Source: Leifsonia xyli
GTDB taxonomy: Bacteria; Actinomycetota; Actinomycetes; Actinomycetales; Microbacteriaceae
Assembly (NCBI GenBank): GCA_003243275.1
Contig: QFQR01000007.1
Location: forward strand, 1 to 64,000
Direction of reading: 5' to 3'
Length of the DNA: 64,000 nt
Shown here one piece after another: positions 1 to 10,703 of the stretch. Below the pieces are notes generated by a model, which saw nothing but the letters and a program-made list of their open reading frames with translations, was not told where the DNA came from and made no database searches. The stretch's first letter is position 1. Every line of letters begins with the position of its first letter. The translations under genes were made by a program, and so were the position numbers.

Positions 1-245
<245 letters not shown>

Positions 246-356
246 CAACACATGAGTTCTTCGAATCGTGTTGCTCGCGTCCACTTTGTGGTTCCCGATT
301 GACGGTCGGGAATCGCTTCGATATGCATCGAAGCACTTGACTGAGAAATCAATAGT

Positions 357-473
357 GTTTCGGCGGCCATAGCGTAGGGGAAACGCCCGGTTACATTCCG
401 AACCCGGAAGCTAAGACCTACAGCGCCGATGGTACTGCGAGGGCGACCTCGTGGGAGAGTAGGACACCGCCGG
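357..473 (+). rRNA. rrf: 5S ribosomal RNA
   Basis: A 117-nt segment whose ends pair (TTTCGGCGGCC with GGACACCGCCGGA) and which has the conserved 5S core (GAACCCGGAAGCTAAG and CGAGGGCGACCTCGTGGGAGAGTA region). It follows the 23S gene in normal operon order. Ends are accurate to one or two bases. Confidence 0.95.
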
Positions 474-486
474 ACTTCTTTCGAGG

Positions 487-520
487 AGGCCCACCCGTAC
501 ACCGGGTGGGCCTTCGTCGT
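487..520 (+). terminator. Rho-independent terminator of the rRNA operon
   Basis: A perfect 11-bp stem (487-497 pairs with 503-513) closes a 5-nt loop and is followed by a T-rich tail (TTCGTCGTTT). It lies 14 nt after the 5S gene. Confidence 0.9.
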
Positions 521-590
521 TTAAGGCCCTCGCCGAGGGCGGTACGGTCGCACGACGGAGGCCGTACCATGAACCGATCACGGGAGAGCG

Positions 591-1634
591 ATGGCTGACG
601 AGAGCAAGCGTCCGCAGGGCAAGCGGCCTGGCGGGAGGCCGGAGGGCAAGCGGCCGGGAGGCAAACCGGGCGGAACCCCCAGCCGTGACGGCAAGCCCAG
701 CCGTGACGGCAAGCCGGTCGGCGGGAATCCCCGCGGGGGCAGGCAGACCGGGGGCACCTCGGGCGCCGGCGCATCGGCGGGCGGCCGTCCCGCTCGAGGC
801 AAGCCGAGCGGTGGCCGTCCTCCGGGTGCGAAGCCGTGGGAGGCCGCCAAGGGCGACCGTTCGGGCGGCGCGAAGCCGCGCCCTCGTGAGGAGGATCGTC
901 CGCGTCACGACGACCCCGAGATCCCCGATGACGTCGCCGCCAACCAGCTCGACCGGGCCGCGCGCATCGAACTCAAGACGCTGAGCAAGGACAACGCCGA
1001 CTGGGTGGCGAAGCACCTGGTGATGGCGGGGCGGCTCATCGAGTCCGACCCGGCGCTCGCCCATCGTCACGCCCTCGCCGCCGCGCGACGTGCCGGCCGC
1101 ATCGGCGTCGTGCGTGAGACCACGGCCATCACGGCGTACGAGACCGGCGACTTCGCGCTCGCGCTCCGGGAGCTTCGCACCTACCGGCGCATCACGGGCC
1201 GCGACGATCAGCTGCCGCTCATGGTCGACTCCGAACGGGGTGTCGGCCGACCGCAGGCTGCGCTCGAGCTCGGCCGCTCGGTTCCGCGCTCACATCTCGA
1301 TGCGCCGGTTCAGGTCGCGCTCGCGATTGCGATGTCGGGTGCCCGCCTCGATCTGGGCCAGACCGAGCTGGCGCTCGGCGAGCTCGAGATTCCGCAGCTG
1401 GATCCGGATCGGGCGTTCGGATACAGCCCCGCGCTGTTCGACGCCTACGCGACGGTGCTCGAGGAGCTGGGTCGTGGTGACGAGGCGGAGGAGTGGTGGG
1501 AGCGCGCCGAGCGCGCCGCACTCGCGCTCGAGCGGGCAGCGGATCCCGACGGGCAGGATCTCGTGGAGATCGTCGAGGAGGAGTTCGACGACGCCTCCGG
1601 CGCGGCCAGCCCGGGCGAGGGCGACGCGGAGTGA
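591..1634 (+). CDS. TPR-like protein with a basic Gly/Pro/Arg/Lys-rich N-terminus
   Basis: The 347-aa product has two parts. Residues 1 to about 105 are low-complexity, positively charged and rich in G, P, R and K (repeats of the type GKRPGG and SRDGKP). Residues from about 115 to 325 are an alpha-helical array of paired Ala/Leu/Glu-rich helices like degenerate tetratricopeptide repeats. Position is conserved: actinobacteria keep a TPR-like gene just ahead of the HAD phosphatase and tlyA. The ATG at 591 has GGGAG 5-9 nt upstream. The stop overlaps the next start (GTGA), so the block is probably one operon. Function is unknown; RNA or ribosome contact is only a guess from charge and from the rRNA neighbour. 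Confidence 0.8.
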   Translation: MADESKRPQGKRPGGRPEGKRPGGKPGGTPSRDGKPSRDGKPVGGNPRGGRQTGGTSGAGASAGGRPARGKPSGGRPPGAKPWEAAKGDRSGGAKPRPREEDRPRHDDPEIPDDVAANQLDRAARIELKTLSKDNADWVAKHLVMAGRLIESDPALAHRHALAAARRAGRIGVVRETTAITAYETGDFALALRELRTYRRITGRDDQLPLMVDSERGVGRPQAALELGRSVPRSHLDAPVQVALAIAMSGARLDLGQTELALGELEIPQLDPDRAFGYSPALFDAYATVLEELGRGDEAEEWWERAERAALALERAADPDGQDLVEIVEEEFDDASGAASPGEGDAE

Positions 1635-2665
1635 CCGGGAGTCTCGGAGCCTCGCCGCTCGAGGGTGTCGATGTCGTGCTCGCCGACCTCGACGGTGTCG
1701 TCTACGCGGGGCACCGGGCCATTCCGCACGCGGTCGACGCGCTCACCGAGGCCGCGGCATCCGGACGACGCGTCGGCTATCTGACCAACAATGCCTCGCG
1801 CACTCCGCAGACGGTGGCAGCCCAATTGCGCGAGCTGGGTCTCGCGACCGAGCCGGATGACATCGTCTCCTCGCCGCAGGCCGCGGTCGTGCTGCTCGCC
1901 GGGCTGGTGCCCGCCCGCGCGACGGTGCTCGTCGTCGGGGGCGACGGCCTGGTGTCCGAGCTCGAACGAGCCGGGTTCCGGGTCACCCGGTCGGCGGATG
2001 ACGCGCCGGCCGCCGTCGTGCAGGGGTTCGCACCGGAGGTGGCCTGGACCGACCTCGCGGAGGCCGCTTTCGCGCTCAAGGGCGGCGACGCGGGCATCCC
2101 CTGGGTGGCGACGAACACCGACTGGACGATTCCGCAGGCGCGCGGCACGGCACCGGGCAACGGCACGCTCGTCTCGGCTGTGCACACCGCGGTCGGGCGG
2201 CTCCCGGTCGTCGCGGGCAAACCGGAGCGGGCGCTGTTCGACGTGGCCGTCGAGCGCTTCGGCGCGCAGCATCCGCTCTTCATCGGCGACCGGCTCGACA
2301 CCGACATCCTGGGCGCGCGACGCGCCGGGATGCCGTCGGCGCTCGTGCTGACGGGGATCGACGGACCGAAGCAGCTGCTGGCGGCCGCAGCCGACTCCCG
2401 CCCGGATTTCGTGCTCGAGGATCTGCGGGGGCTGTCGACGCCGTATCCGCGCGTCGAGGATGTGCGCGACATCGCGGGCGTGCGACGGGTGCGCGTCGGC
2501 GCGGCCATGGTCAGGCACCAGGGCTCTGCTCTGACGCTCGAGACGCCGGGCAGCGACATCGACCGCATCCGTGCCGCCGCTGCGGCCGTCTGGGGTGCGG
2601 GCGTGCCGATCTACGCGCTCGAGGTCGCGCCCGAACTATATTCGTGGCGTGAGCGAGGTGAGTGA
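1631..2665 (+). CDS. HAD-superfamily hydrolase, class IIA (NagD/phosphoglycolate-phosphatase type)
   Basis: 344 aa. Motif I is D19-L-D21-G-V-V-Y (nucleophile and acid/base Asp), motif II is the Thr of LTNN near 52, and motif IV is GDRLDTD near residue 220. The long cap between motifs II and III is typical of class IIA enzymes, which dephosphorylate sugar phosphates, 2-phosphoglycolate or nucleotides. The substrate cannot be read from sequence. The GTG start at 1631 overlaps the upstream TGA; longer in-frame starts would run through unrelated low-complexity sequence. After about residue 265 there is an actinobacterial C-terminal extension of about 80 residues. It sits in the conserved order upstream of tlyA. 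Confidence 0.88.
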   Translation: MTGSLGASPLEGVDVVLADLDGVVYAGHRAIPHAVDALTEAAASGRRVGYLTNNASRTPQTVAAQLRELGLATEPDDIVSSPQAAVVLLAGLVPARATVLVVGGDGLVSELERAGFRVTRSADDAPAAVVQGFAPEVAWTDLAEAAFALKGGDAGIPWVATNTDWTIPQARGTAPGNGTLVSAVHTAVGRLPVVAGKPERALFDVAVERFGAQHPLFIGDRLDTDILGARRAGMPSALVLTGIDGPKQLLAAAADSRPDFVLEDLRGLSTPYPRVEDVRDIAGVRRVRVGAAMVRHQGSALTLETPGSDIDRIRAAAAAVWGAGVPIYALEVAPELYSWRERGE

Positions 2666-2825
2666 CGTGGGCGAGGGGATGCCTCCCGAGTCGAGTGCGC
2701 TGCTGTCGCGGCTGCGGCTGATCGAGGATCAGCCCCTCGAGCACCGGGCCGCCGCGCTGTCCCAGGTGCACGACGAACTGCGGGCGCGGTTGGAGTCCGG
2801 GGACGCGCCGCGCGCGCATGCCTGA
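2649..2825 (+). CDS. Short conserved protein between HAD phosphatase and tlyA
   Basis: A 58-aa acidic, Leu-rich product with one predicted amphipathic helix region (SALLSRLRLIEDQPLEHRAA). It overlaps the HAD gene end by 17 nt and tlyA by 8 nt, so translation is probably coupled. GTG at 2649 is chosen; GTG at 2658 is an alternative. A gene of this size occupies the same place in other actinobacteria (from memory, Rv1693 in M. tuberculosis). Function unknown. Confidence 0.65.
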   Translation: MSEVSDVGEGMPPESSALLSRLRLIEDQPLEHRAAALSQVHDELRARLESGDAPRAHA

Positions 2826-3642
2826 GGAATCCGCATCCGCGTCGGCCCGGCTCGACGCCGAACTGGTGCGCCGGGGGCTCGCCCGGTCGCGGGCCGTCGC
2901 GGCCGAGGCGATCGCCGAGGGGCTCGTCACGGTCGACGGGCGCCCGGCGAGCAAATCGTCGGCGCGGGTGACCGGTGAGGCGGTGCTCGAGATCGCGGGC
3001 GCCGACCACTACGTCAGTCGCGGCGCTCACAAGCTCATCGCCGCGCTCGACGCCTTCTCGGTGGATCCCGCCGACCGCGTCGCTCTCGACGCCGGCGCGT
3101 CGACGGGCGGCTTCACCCAGGTGCTGCTCGAACGCGGCGCCCGGCGGGTGTTCGCCGTCGATGTCGGTCACGGCCAACTCGCGTCGAAAATGCAGGAGAA
3201 CCCGCGCGTGGCGAATCTGGAGGGCCTGAATCTGCGGCACCTCACGCGAGAATCTCCTGCATTTTCGACGTACGAGGGGGAGTTGGGGGAGACCGGATGG
3301 CCGAGCCTCGTCGTCGGGGACGTGAGCTTCATCTCGCTCACTCAGCTGCTCGGCCCGCTCGCGGCGTTGGCGGAGCCGGATGCCGACCTTCTGCTGCTCG
3401 TGAAGCCGCAGTTCGAGGTGGGGCGCGGCGGCGTGCGCGAGGGCATCGTGCGTGATCGTGCGCTGCGGCACGACGCCGCGAGCACCGTGCTGTGGGCCGC
3501 GTGGGATCTGGGCCTCGGCGCGCTCGGGATCATCGACAGCCCCATCCCGGGCGGCAGCGGCAACCGGGAGTACCTCGTGCACCTGCGCCGCGGTGCCCCC
3601 GACCCGTCACGCCTGCGCGACGCCGTGGCCGCCCTCGCCTGA
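2818..3642 (+). CDS. tlyA: TlyA family rRNA (cytidine-2'-O)-methyltransferase
   Basis: 274 aa. Residues about 10-67 form an S4 RNA-binding domain. The rest is an FtsJ/RrmJ-like SAM methyltransferase with the binding loop D91-A-G-A-S-T-G-G-F and catalytic-type residues K72, the Asp of VVGDVSF and the Lys of LLVKPQF. TlyA methylates ribose of cytidines in 16S (h44) and, in two-domain type II enzymes, 23S (H69) rRNA; loss gives capreomycin/viomycin resistance in mycobacteria. The ATG at 2818 overlaps the gene before. Full family length. Confidence 0.95.
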   Translation: MPEESASASARLDAELVRRGLARSRAVAAEAIAEGLVTVDGRPASKSSARVTGEAVLEIAGADHYVSRGAHKLIAALDAFSVDPADRVALDAGASTGGFTQVLLERGARRVFAVDVGHGQLASKMQENPRVANLEGLNLRHLTRESPAFSTYEGELGETGWPSLVVGDVSFISLTQLLGPLAALAEPDADLLLLVKPQFEVGRGGVREGIVRDRALRHDAASTVLWAAWDLGLGALGIIDSPIPGGSGNREYLVHLRRGAPDPSRLRDAVAALA

Positions 3643-3704
3643 GGGATCGCGGCCCGCTGTGCATCGGCGAGGTGCGCGTCGCCGGCATCCGACAGAATGG
3701 AGGC

Positions 3705-4646
3705 ATGACCGTCGACGCCCGCCACCTGCTCGTGGTCGCCCACACGGGGCGTGCGGATTCGCTCGAGGCAGGCATCCAGGTGTGCCGCAGCCTCATCGCC
3801 GCAGGCATCACGCCGGTCGTGTCGGATGACGAACTCGCCGATCTGCGGGCGGCGGCTCCCGACCTGGAGCCGCTCGCGCTGCTCGGCGTCGACGTCGAGG
3901 CGACCGCGCTCGAGCTCGTGATCGTGCTGGGCGGCGACGGCACCATCCTGCGCGCGGCGGAGCTCGCCCGCGGATGCGACGCGCCGCTGCTCGGTGTCAA
4001 CCTCGGGCACGTCGGCTTCCTGGCGGAGGCCGAGCGCGAGGATCTCGACGCGACCGTGGAGCGTGCGCTGGCCCGCGACTACGTCGTCGAGGAGCGCATG
4101 GCGCTCTCGGTGCGGGTGAAGCGCGGCAGCGAGGTCGTCTACGAGACCTGGGCGCTCAACGAGGCCACCGTCGAGAAGGCGAGCAGGGAACGCTCCCTCG
4201 AGGTGGTGATCGAGGTCGATGCGCGTCCGCTGTCGACGTTCGGATGCGACGGGATCGTCGTGTCGACCCCGACGGGTTCGACGGCGTACGCGTTCTCGGG
4301 CGGCGGACCGGTGGTCTGGCCGAGTGTCGAGGCGATCCTCATGGTGCCGCTGTCGGCGCACGCGTTGTTCGCGCGGCCGCTCGTGGTCGGCCCCGACTCG
4401 CCCATCGCCGTCGAGCTGCTGGAGCGCTCACAGGGTGCCGGGGTGCTGTGGTGCGACGGCCGCCGCACCTTCGAACTTCCGCCGGGCGCGCGCGTCGTCG
4501 TGCGCCGCTCGGCGAAGCCGGTGCGACTGGCGCGGCTTGCGCCGCGGCCCTTCGTGGATCGGCTGGTCGGCAAGTTCGGTCTGCCGGTCGACGGCTGGCG
4601 CGGTCCGGCATCCGAGAGCTCCGCCGAGGAGCGGAGCCGCGGGTGA
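3705..4646 (+). CDS. nadK: NAD kinase
   Basis: 313 aa. It phosphorylates NAD+ to NADP+ in the cytoplasm. Visible motifs are the diphosphate/ATP loop GGDGTIL (G76-G77-D78-G79-T80) and the NAD-binding TPTGSTAYAFSGGGP. ATG at 3705 is preceded by AATGGAGGC, a good ribosome site. The 62-nt gap from tlyA contains no other gene. The stop overlaps recN by GTGA. Confidence 0.96.
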   Translation: MTVDARHLLVVAHTGRADSLEAGIQVCRSLIAAGITPVVSDDELADLRAAAPDLEPLALLGVDVEATALELVIVLGGDGTILRAAELARGCDAPLLGVNLGHVGFLAEAEREDLDATVERALARDYVVEERMALSVRVKRGSEVVYETWALNEATVEKASRERSLEVVIEVDARPLSTFGCDGIVVSTPTGSTAYAFSGGGPVVWPSVEAILMVPLSAHALFARPLVVGPDSPIAVELLERSQGAGVLWCDGRRTFELPPGARVVVRRSAKPVRLARLAPRPFVDRLVGKFGLPVDGWRGPASESSAEERSRG

Positions 4647-6343
4647 TCGAGGAGCTCTCCATCCGCGACCTCGGGGTCATCGGCGAGGCGAAGCTGCCGC
4701 TCGGTCCCGGGTTCACCGCCGTCACCGGCGAGACGGGGGCGGGCAAGACGATGGTCGTGACGGCGCTCGCCTTGCTGCTCGGCGACCGTGCGGATGCCGG
4801 CGCGATCCGCGCGGGGAGCGCCCAGGCGGGCGTCGAGGGTCGCTGGCTGGTGCCCGAGTCGGGTGCGGTGGCCGCGCGGGTGCGCGAGGCGGGCGGCGAG
4901 CTCGACGCGACGGGCGACGGGCAGGCGGAGCTGATCCTGGCGCGCACCGTGTCGGCCGAGGGCCGCAGCCGAGGTGTCGTCGGCGGACGCTCGGCGCCCG
5001 TCGGGGTGCTCGCCGAGCTGGGCGAGCGGCTCGTGGTCGTGCACGGGCAGTCGGAGCAGCTGCGGCTGCGTTCCGCCACGGCCCAGCGGAACGCGCTCGA
5101 CGCATCCGCCGGGTCCGCGCACGCGAAGCTGCTCGGAGACCACGCCGAGGCTCACGAGCTCTGGCGCTCGCTCGCCTCCGAGCTGGAGGTGCTCACGCTC
5201 GATCGCGATGCGCGTCAGCGGGAGGCCGAGCAGTTGCGACTCGACCTCGCCGAGTACGCCGACCTCGCCCCGCGTTCCGGCGAGGAGGATGAGCTCGCGG
5301 CGCGCGCCGAGCGTCTCGGCAACCTCGAGGATCTGCGCCGGGCGGCGAGCCTCGCACAGGAGGCCGTGTCGGCCCAGTCGGGTGACGACCACCCGGATGC
5401 GGTCTCGCTCGTCGAGGAGGCGCGGCGCTCGCTCGCCCGCGTGCTCGACCATGACCCCTCCCTCGCGCCGGTGCTGTCGGGGCTCGACGCGGTCTCGTTC
5501 CAGCTGGCGGAGCTGTCGGGCGAGCTCTCGCACTACCTCGGCGGCCTCGACGTCGAGGGGGCGCGGGAGCTCGAGAGCGTGCAGGAACGCCGCGCCGCGT
5601 TGTCCGCGTTCTCCCGCAAGCACGGCGCCGCGCTCGACGAGGTGATCGACGGGTTCGAGCAGGCCGGGCTGCGGCTCGTCGAGCTCGACGGGGACGACGA
5701 CCGCATCCGGCGGCTCGAGGAGGAGGTGGTCGACGCGGGTGCGCGCCTCGACCAGCTCTCCGCGCGTGTCACGGCGGGGCGTCGCGCGGCCGCGGCCACC
5801 CTCGCCGAGCGGGTGACGGCCGAGCTCGCGGCCCTCGCGATGCCGGATGCCCGGCTCGTGGTCGAGGTCGAGGAGGGCGAGCTCTCGCCATCCGGACGCG
5901 ACAGGGTGGGCTTCCTGTTGCGTCCGCACGCGGGCGCCCCGCCGCGTCCGCTCGCCAAGGGCGCCTCGGGCGGTGAGCTCTCGCGCGTGATGCTCGCCCT
6001 CGAGGTCGTGCTGGCCGCGGGCGGCGAGGTGCCGACCTTCGTCTTCGACGAGGTCGACGCGGGAGTCGGCGGTGCGGCGGCGATCGAGATCGGACGCCGC
6101 CTGGCGCGCCTCGCCGAGACCGCCCAGGTGATCGTGGTCACCCATCTGGCGCAGGTGGCGGCGTTCGCGGGCAATCACCTCGTCGTCGAGAAGGATCGCG
6201 ACGGATCACTGACGGCATCCAGCGTGCGCCGGGTCGACGACGAGGAGCGTGCTGCCGAGATGGCGCGCCTGCTCTCGGGCCTCGCCGACTCCGCGAGCGG
6301 CCTCGCGCACGCGCGCGAACTGCTCGAGTTGGCGCGCGGCTGA
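4643..6343 (+). CDS. recN: DNA repair protein RecN
   Basis: 566 aa, an SMC-like ATPase of double-strand-break repair that binds and bridges DNA for RecA. Walker A is G29-E-T-G-A-G-K-T. A long coiled-coil region fills about residues 160-370. The signature motif KGASGGELSRVMLA and Walker B VFDEVDAGVGG lie near the C-terminus. GTG at 4643 overlaps the nadK stop, and the protein starts with the canonical ieeLsIrdLGVI segment, which fixes the start. Confidence 0.96.
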   Translation: MIEELSIRDLGVIGEAKLPLGPGFTAVTGETGAGKTMVVTALALLLGDRADAGAIRAGSAQAGVEGRWLVPESGAVAARVREAGGELDATGDGQAELILARTVSAEGRSRGVVGGRSAPVGVLAELGERLVVVHGQSEQLRLRSATAQRNALDASAGSAHAKLLGDHAEAHELWRSLASELEVLTLDRDARQREAEQLRLDLAEYADLAPRSGEEDELAARAERLGNLEDLRRAASLAQEAVSAQSGDDHPDAVSLVEEARRSLARVLDHDPSLAPVLSGLDAVSFQLAELSGELSHYLGGLDVEGARELESVQERRAALSAFSRKHGAALDEVIDGFEQAGLRLVELDGDDDRIRRLEEEVVDAGARLDQLSARVTAGRRAAAATLAERVTAELAALAMPDARLVVEVEEGELSPSGRDRVGFLLRPHAGAPPRPLAKGASGGELSRVMLALEVVLAAGGEVPTFVFDEVDAGVGGAAAIEIGRRLARLAETAQVIVVTHLAQVAAFAGNHLVVEKDRDGSLTASSVRRVDDEERAAEMARLLSGLADSASGLAHARELLELARG

Positions 6344-6385
6344 GCCGCTTCGCGAGTGTCGCAGCGCGGAGGCCGGTTCGTGACA

Positions 6386-6391
6386 TATGCT
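6386..6391 (+). promoter_or_regulatory. -10 box of pyrG, probable leaderless start
   Basis: TATGCT lies 8 nt before the GTG start of pyrG. No Shine-Dalgarno sequence is present between them, so transcription probably begins at or next to the start codon. No good -35 box is seen. Confidence 0.5.
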
Positions 6392-6399
6392 GAAACCCC

Positions 6400-8166
<1,767 letters not shown>

Positions 8167-8170
8167 GCTC

Positions 8171-8761
8171 GTGACCCCGATCGAGCGCGCGGCGCTGCTG
8201 CACCAAGGCCCGCTTGCGGACCTCGCCGACCCGGCCGAGCTCGTGTGGTCGGATCGGGTCTACGAGGGGCGGGTGTGGGACATCCGTCGTGACCGTTTCC
8301 GGTTCGGCGACGACGAGCTGGAGCGCGACTACGTCGCCCACACGGGCGCCGTCGCGGTGCTCGCCCGGGGCGAAGACGACCGGGTGCTGCTCATCAACCA
8401 GTACCGGCACCCGATCCGCAGCCGTGACTGGGAGCTGCCGGCGGGCCTGCTGGACGTGGCGGGCGAGGATCCGCTGGCCGCGGCGCAGCGGGAGCTCGCC
8501 GAGGAGGTCGACCTGGTGGCATCCGAGTGGACCGAGCTGGTGACCTTCGCGACCTCGCCGGGCGGCAGCGACGAGATCGTGCGGGTGTTCGAGGCGCGGG
8601 GACTCTCGCCCGCGCCGGAGTCGTTCGCGCGCACCGAGGAGGAGGCGGAGCTCGTCACACGGTGGGCACCGCTCGCCGAGGTGGTCGAGGCGGCGCTCGC
8701 GGGGCGCCTCCGCAATTCCATCCTGCTTCTCGCGGTGCTCGCCGCCCATGCCCGCGGCTGA
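8171..8761 (+). CDS. Nudix hydrolase, ADP-ribose pyrophosphatase type
   Basis: 196 aa. The Nudix box runs from GLLDVAGEDPL through RELAEEVDL, matching G-x5-E-x7-REUxEExGU. An upstream Arg/Tyr-rich strand (VLLINQYRHPIRSRDWELPAG) is characteristic of NudF/ADP-ribose pyrophosphatases, which recycle ADP-ribose to AMP and ribose-5-phosphate. The same gene follows pyrG in mycobacteria. GTG at 8171 is 4 nt after pyrG; its end overlaps xerD by 14 nt. Confidence 0.9.
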   Translation: MTPIERAALLHQGPLADLADPAELVWSDRVYEGRVWDIRRDRFRFGDDELERDYVAHTGAVAVLARGEDDRVLLINQYRHPIRSRDWELPAGLLDVAGEDPLAAAQRELAEEVDLVASEWTELVTFATSPGGSDEIVRVFEARGLSPAPESFARTEEEAELVTRWAPLAEVVEAALAGRLRNSILLLAVLAAHARG

Positions 8762-9671
8762 GCTGCGGCGGGAACTGGACCGCTACCTCCGGCATGTGGA
8801 GATCGAGCGGGGGCTGTCGAAGAACACGGCGGCGGCCTATCGCCGGGATCTGACGGCGTTCCTCGCTGCCCTCGCCGAACGGGGGGTGGCGGATGCGGCG
8901 GCGCTCGACACGGATGCGGTGCGCGGCTACCTCGTGTCGTTGCGGGAGCGGGAAAAGCCCCTGTCGGCGACCTCGACCGCGCGGGTGATCTCCTCGATCC
9001 GCGGGTTCACCCGCTTCCTTGTCGAGGAGGGGCTGCTGCCGAGGGATCCCGCCGAGGAGCTCGTGGCCCCCAAGCTCCCGAGGCGGTTGCCGAAGGCGCT
9101 CACGCTCGAGCAGGTCTCGGCGCTGCTCGCGGCGACCGACGGGGACGACCCGGTGCGGATGCGCGACAAGGCGCTGCTCGAACTGCTCTACGCCACGGGC
9201 GCGCGGGTGTCGGAGGCGGTCGCGCTCGACGTCGACGATCTCGTGGGTGCTGACGGCACCCCGGAGCTGATCCGGGTGCTCGGCAAGGGCGACAAGCAGC
9301 GCATCGTGCCGGTCGGCTCGTACGCGCGGGCGGCGGTGGAGGCATACCTCGTGCGGGCGCGCCCGCTGCTGGCGGCGGGAGGCCGCTCGACTCCCGCGCT
9401 CTTCCTGGGGGCGCGCGGGGGCCGGCTCAGCAGGCAGAACGCGTGGCTCATCATCCGCGGGGCGGCGGAGCGCGCGGGGCTGACGGTCGACGTCTCGCCG
9501 CACAGCCTGCGGCATTCCTTCGCGACGCACCTGCTGGGCGGCGGCGCGGATGTGCGGGTGGTGCAGGAGCTGCTCGGCCACGCCTCGGTCGCCACGACGC
9601 AGCTCTACACGCACGTCACGATCGACGGACTGCGCGACGTCTACCAGCAGACGCATCCGCGGGCGCGCTGA
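8748..9671 (+). CDS. xerD: Tyrosine recombinase XerD
   Basis: 307 aa. It resolves chromosome dimers at dif together with XerC and FtsK. An N-terminal SAM-like core-binding domain (about 5-90) precedes the catalytic domain. Catalytic residues are R153 (ATGARVSE), K (GKGDKQR), the HSLRHSFATH box, LGHAS, and nucleophile Y287 (TQLYTHV). The length is typical. ATG at 8748 overlaps the Nudix gene. This is a chromosomal Xer protein and not the integrase of the mobile element. Confidence 0.95.
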   Translation: MPAAELRRELDRYLRHVEIERGLSKNTAAAYRRDLTAFLAALAERGVADAAALDTDAVRGYLVSLREREKPLSATSTARVISSIRGFTRFLVEEGLLPRDPAEELVAPKLPRRLPKALTLEQVSALLAATDGDDPVRMRDKALLELLYATGARVSEAVALDVDDLVGADGTPELIRVLGKGDKQRIVPVGSYARAAVEAYLVRARPLLAAGGRSTPALFLGARGGRLSRQNAWLIIRGAAERAGLTVDVSPHSLRHSFATHLLGGGADVRVVQELLGHASVATTQLYTHVTIDGLRDVYQQTHPRAR

Positions 9672-9766
9672 CCCGACTGGAGGGCTGAGCCTCAAGCTCT
9701 GGTTGAGAGTGAGGTGAACCGCGGCGGGGGTGCCTGTCGCCACCCGGCGGCTCCCGAAGCCGGACG

Positions 9767-9772
9767 TACACT
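9767..9772 (+). promoter_or_regulatory. -10 box of parA, probable leaderless start
   Basis: TACACT ends 6 nt before the parA ATG, with no ribosome-binding site between. The 107-nt gap after xerD holds no gene. The spacing matches that seen upstream of scpA and pyrG. Confidence 0.5.
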
Positions 9773-9778
9773 CGCGAT

Positions 9779-10672
9779 ATGACTGCGCAACGAGAGGCCG
9801 CGAACGAGCTCGCCGGGCTCGACGACCTGGCGGTCGAGCTCGGGCCGACCGGCCGTCCGATCACCGAGTTCCCCGAGCCGAAGCGCCTGAAGAGCCACGG
9901 CCCGGCGCGCATCATCTCGCTGTGCAACCAGAAGGGCGGCGTGGGCAAGACGACCACGACGATCAGCCTCGGGGCGGCGCTCGCCGGCTACGGGCGCAAG
10001 GTGCTCGCGATCGACTTCGACCCGCAGGGTGCGCTCTCCGCGGGCCTCGGCGTGCAGACGCACGACGTCACCACGATCTACGAACTGCTGCTCGGCTCGT
10101 CGAAGGATGTCGCGGGGGCGATCCAGCACACCGGCACGCCCGGCCTCGACGTCATCCCCGCCAACATCGACCTGTCCGCCGCCGAGGTGCACCTCGTGAA
10201 CGAGGTGGCGCGCGAGCAGATCCTCGCCAGGGTGCTGCGGCAGGTGAGCGCCGACTACGACGTGATCCTCGTCGACTGCCAGCCCTCGCTCGGACTGCTC
10301 ACCGTCAACGCGCTGACCGCGGCGCACGGGGTGCTCATCCCGCTCGAATGCGAGTTCTTCGCGCTGCGCGGGGTCGCCCTGCTCGTCGAGACGATCGACA
10401 AGGTGCGCGACCGGCTGAACCCCGCCATCCGGCTCGACGGCATCCTCGCGACGATGTACGACGCGCGCACGCTGCACTCGCGCGAGGTGCTCGAGCGGGT
10501 CGTCGAAGCCTTCGGCGACGACGTGCTCGAGACGGTCATCAACCGCACCGTGAAGTTCCCGGATGCCTCGGTCGCCGGCACCCCGATCACCGAGTTCGCG
10601 CCCGAACATCAGGCATCCGAGCAGTACCGTCGGCTCGCTCGCGAGCTCGTCGCCCGCCACGCGGTCGCCTGA
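9779..10672 (+). CDS. ParA/Soj-type chromosome partitioning ATPase
   Basis: 297 aa. The deviant Walker A motif is K52-G-G-V-G-K57-T, followed by FDPQGALS and VIxVDCQPSLGLLTVNAL (Walker B). About 45 residues precede the ATPase core and end in a conserved PxTEFPEPxxL segment. In actinobacteria this second ParA, with no ParB next to it, always precedes scpA-scpB, which suggests a role linked to SMC loading; this is established only by synteny. Probably leaderless. Confidence 0.92.
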   Translation: MTAQREAANELAGLDDLAVELGPTGRPITEFPEPKRLKSHGPARIISLCNQKGGVGKTTTTISLGAALAGYGRKVLAIDFDPQGALSAGLGVQTHDVTTIYELLLGSSKDVAGAIQHTGTPGLDVIPANIDLSAAEVHLVNEVAREQILARVLRQVSADYDVILVDCQPSLGLLTVNALTAAHGVLIPLECEFFALRGVALLVETIDKVRDRLNPAIRLDGILATMYDARTLHSREVLERVVEAFGDDVLETVINRTVKFPDASVAGTPITEFAPEHQASEQYRRLARELVARHAVA

Positions 10673-10690
10673 CGGCGAGACCCGCGCATC

Positions 10691-10696
10691 TAGACT
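10691..10696 (+). promoter_or_regulatory. -10 box ahead of scpA
   Basis: TAGACT lies 7 nt before the scpA ATG. Only a short AGG follows, so a leaderless or near-leaderless message is likely. Confidence 0.4.
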
Positions 10697-10703
10697 CGGC
10701 AGG

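Noticed and set aside
681..712. CRISPR-like or regulatory repeat (two copies of GCCGTGACGGCAAGCC)
   Set aside because: Only two adjacent copies inside a coding region that encodes a low-complexity peptide; no spacers. No CRISPR array was found in the window.
8748..9671. Tyrosine integrase of the mobile element
   Set aside because: It lies in the conserved pyrG-Nudix-xerD-parA-scpA block far from the att sites and is a standard XerD.
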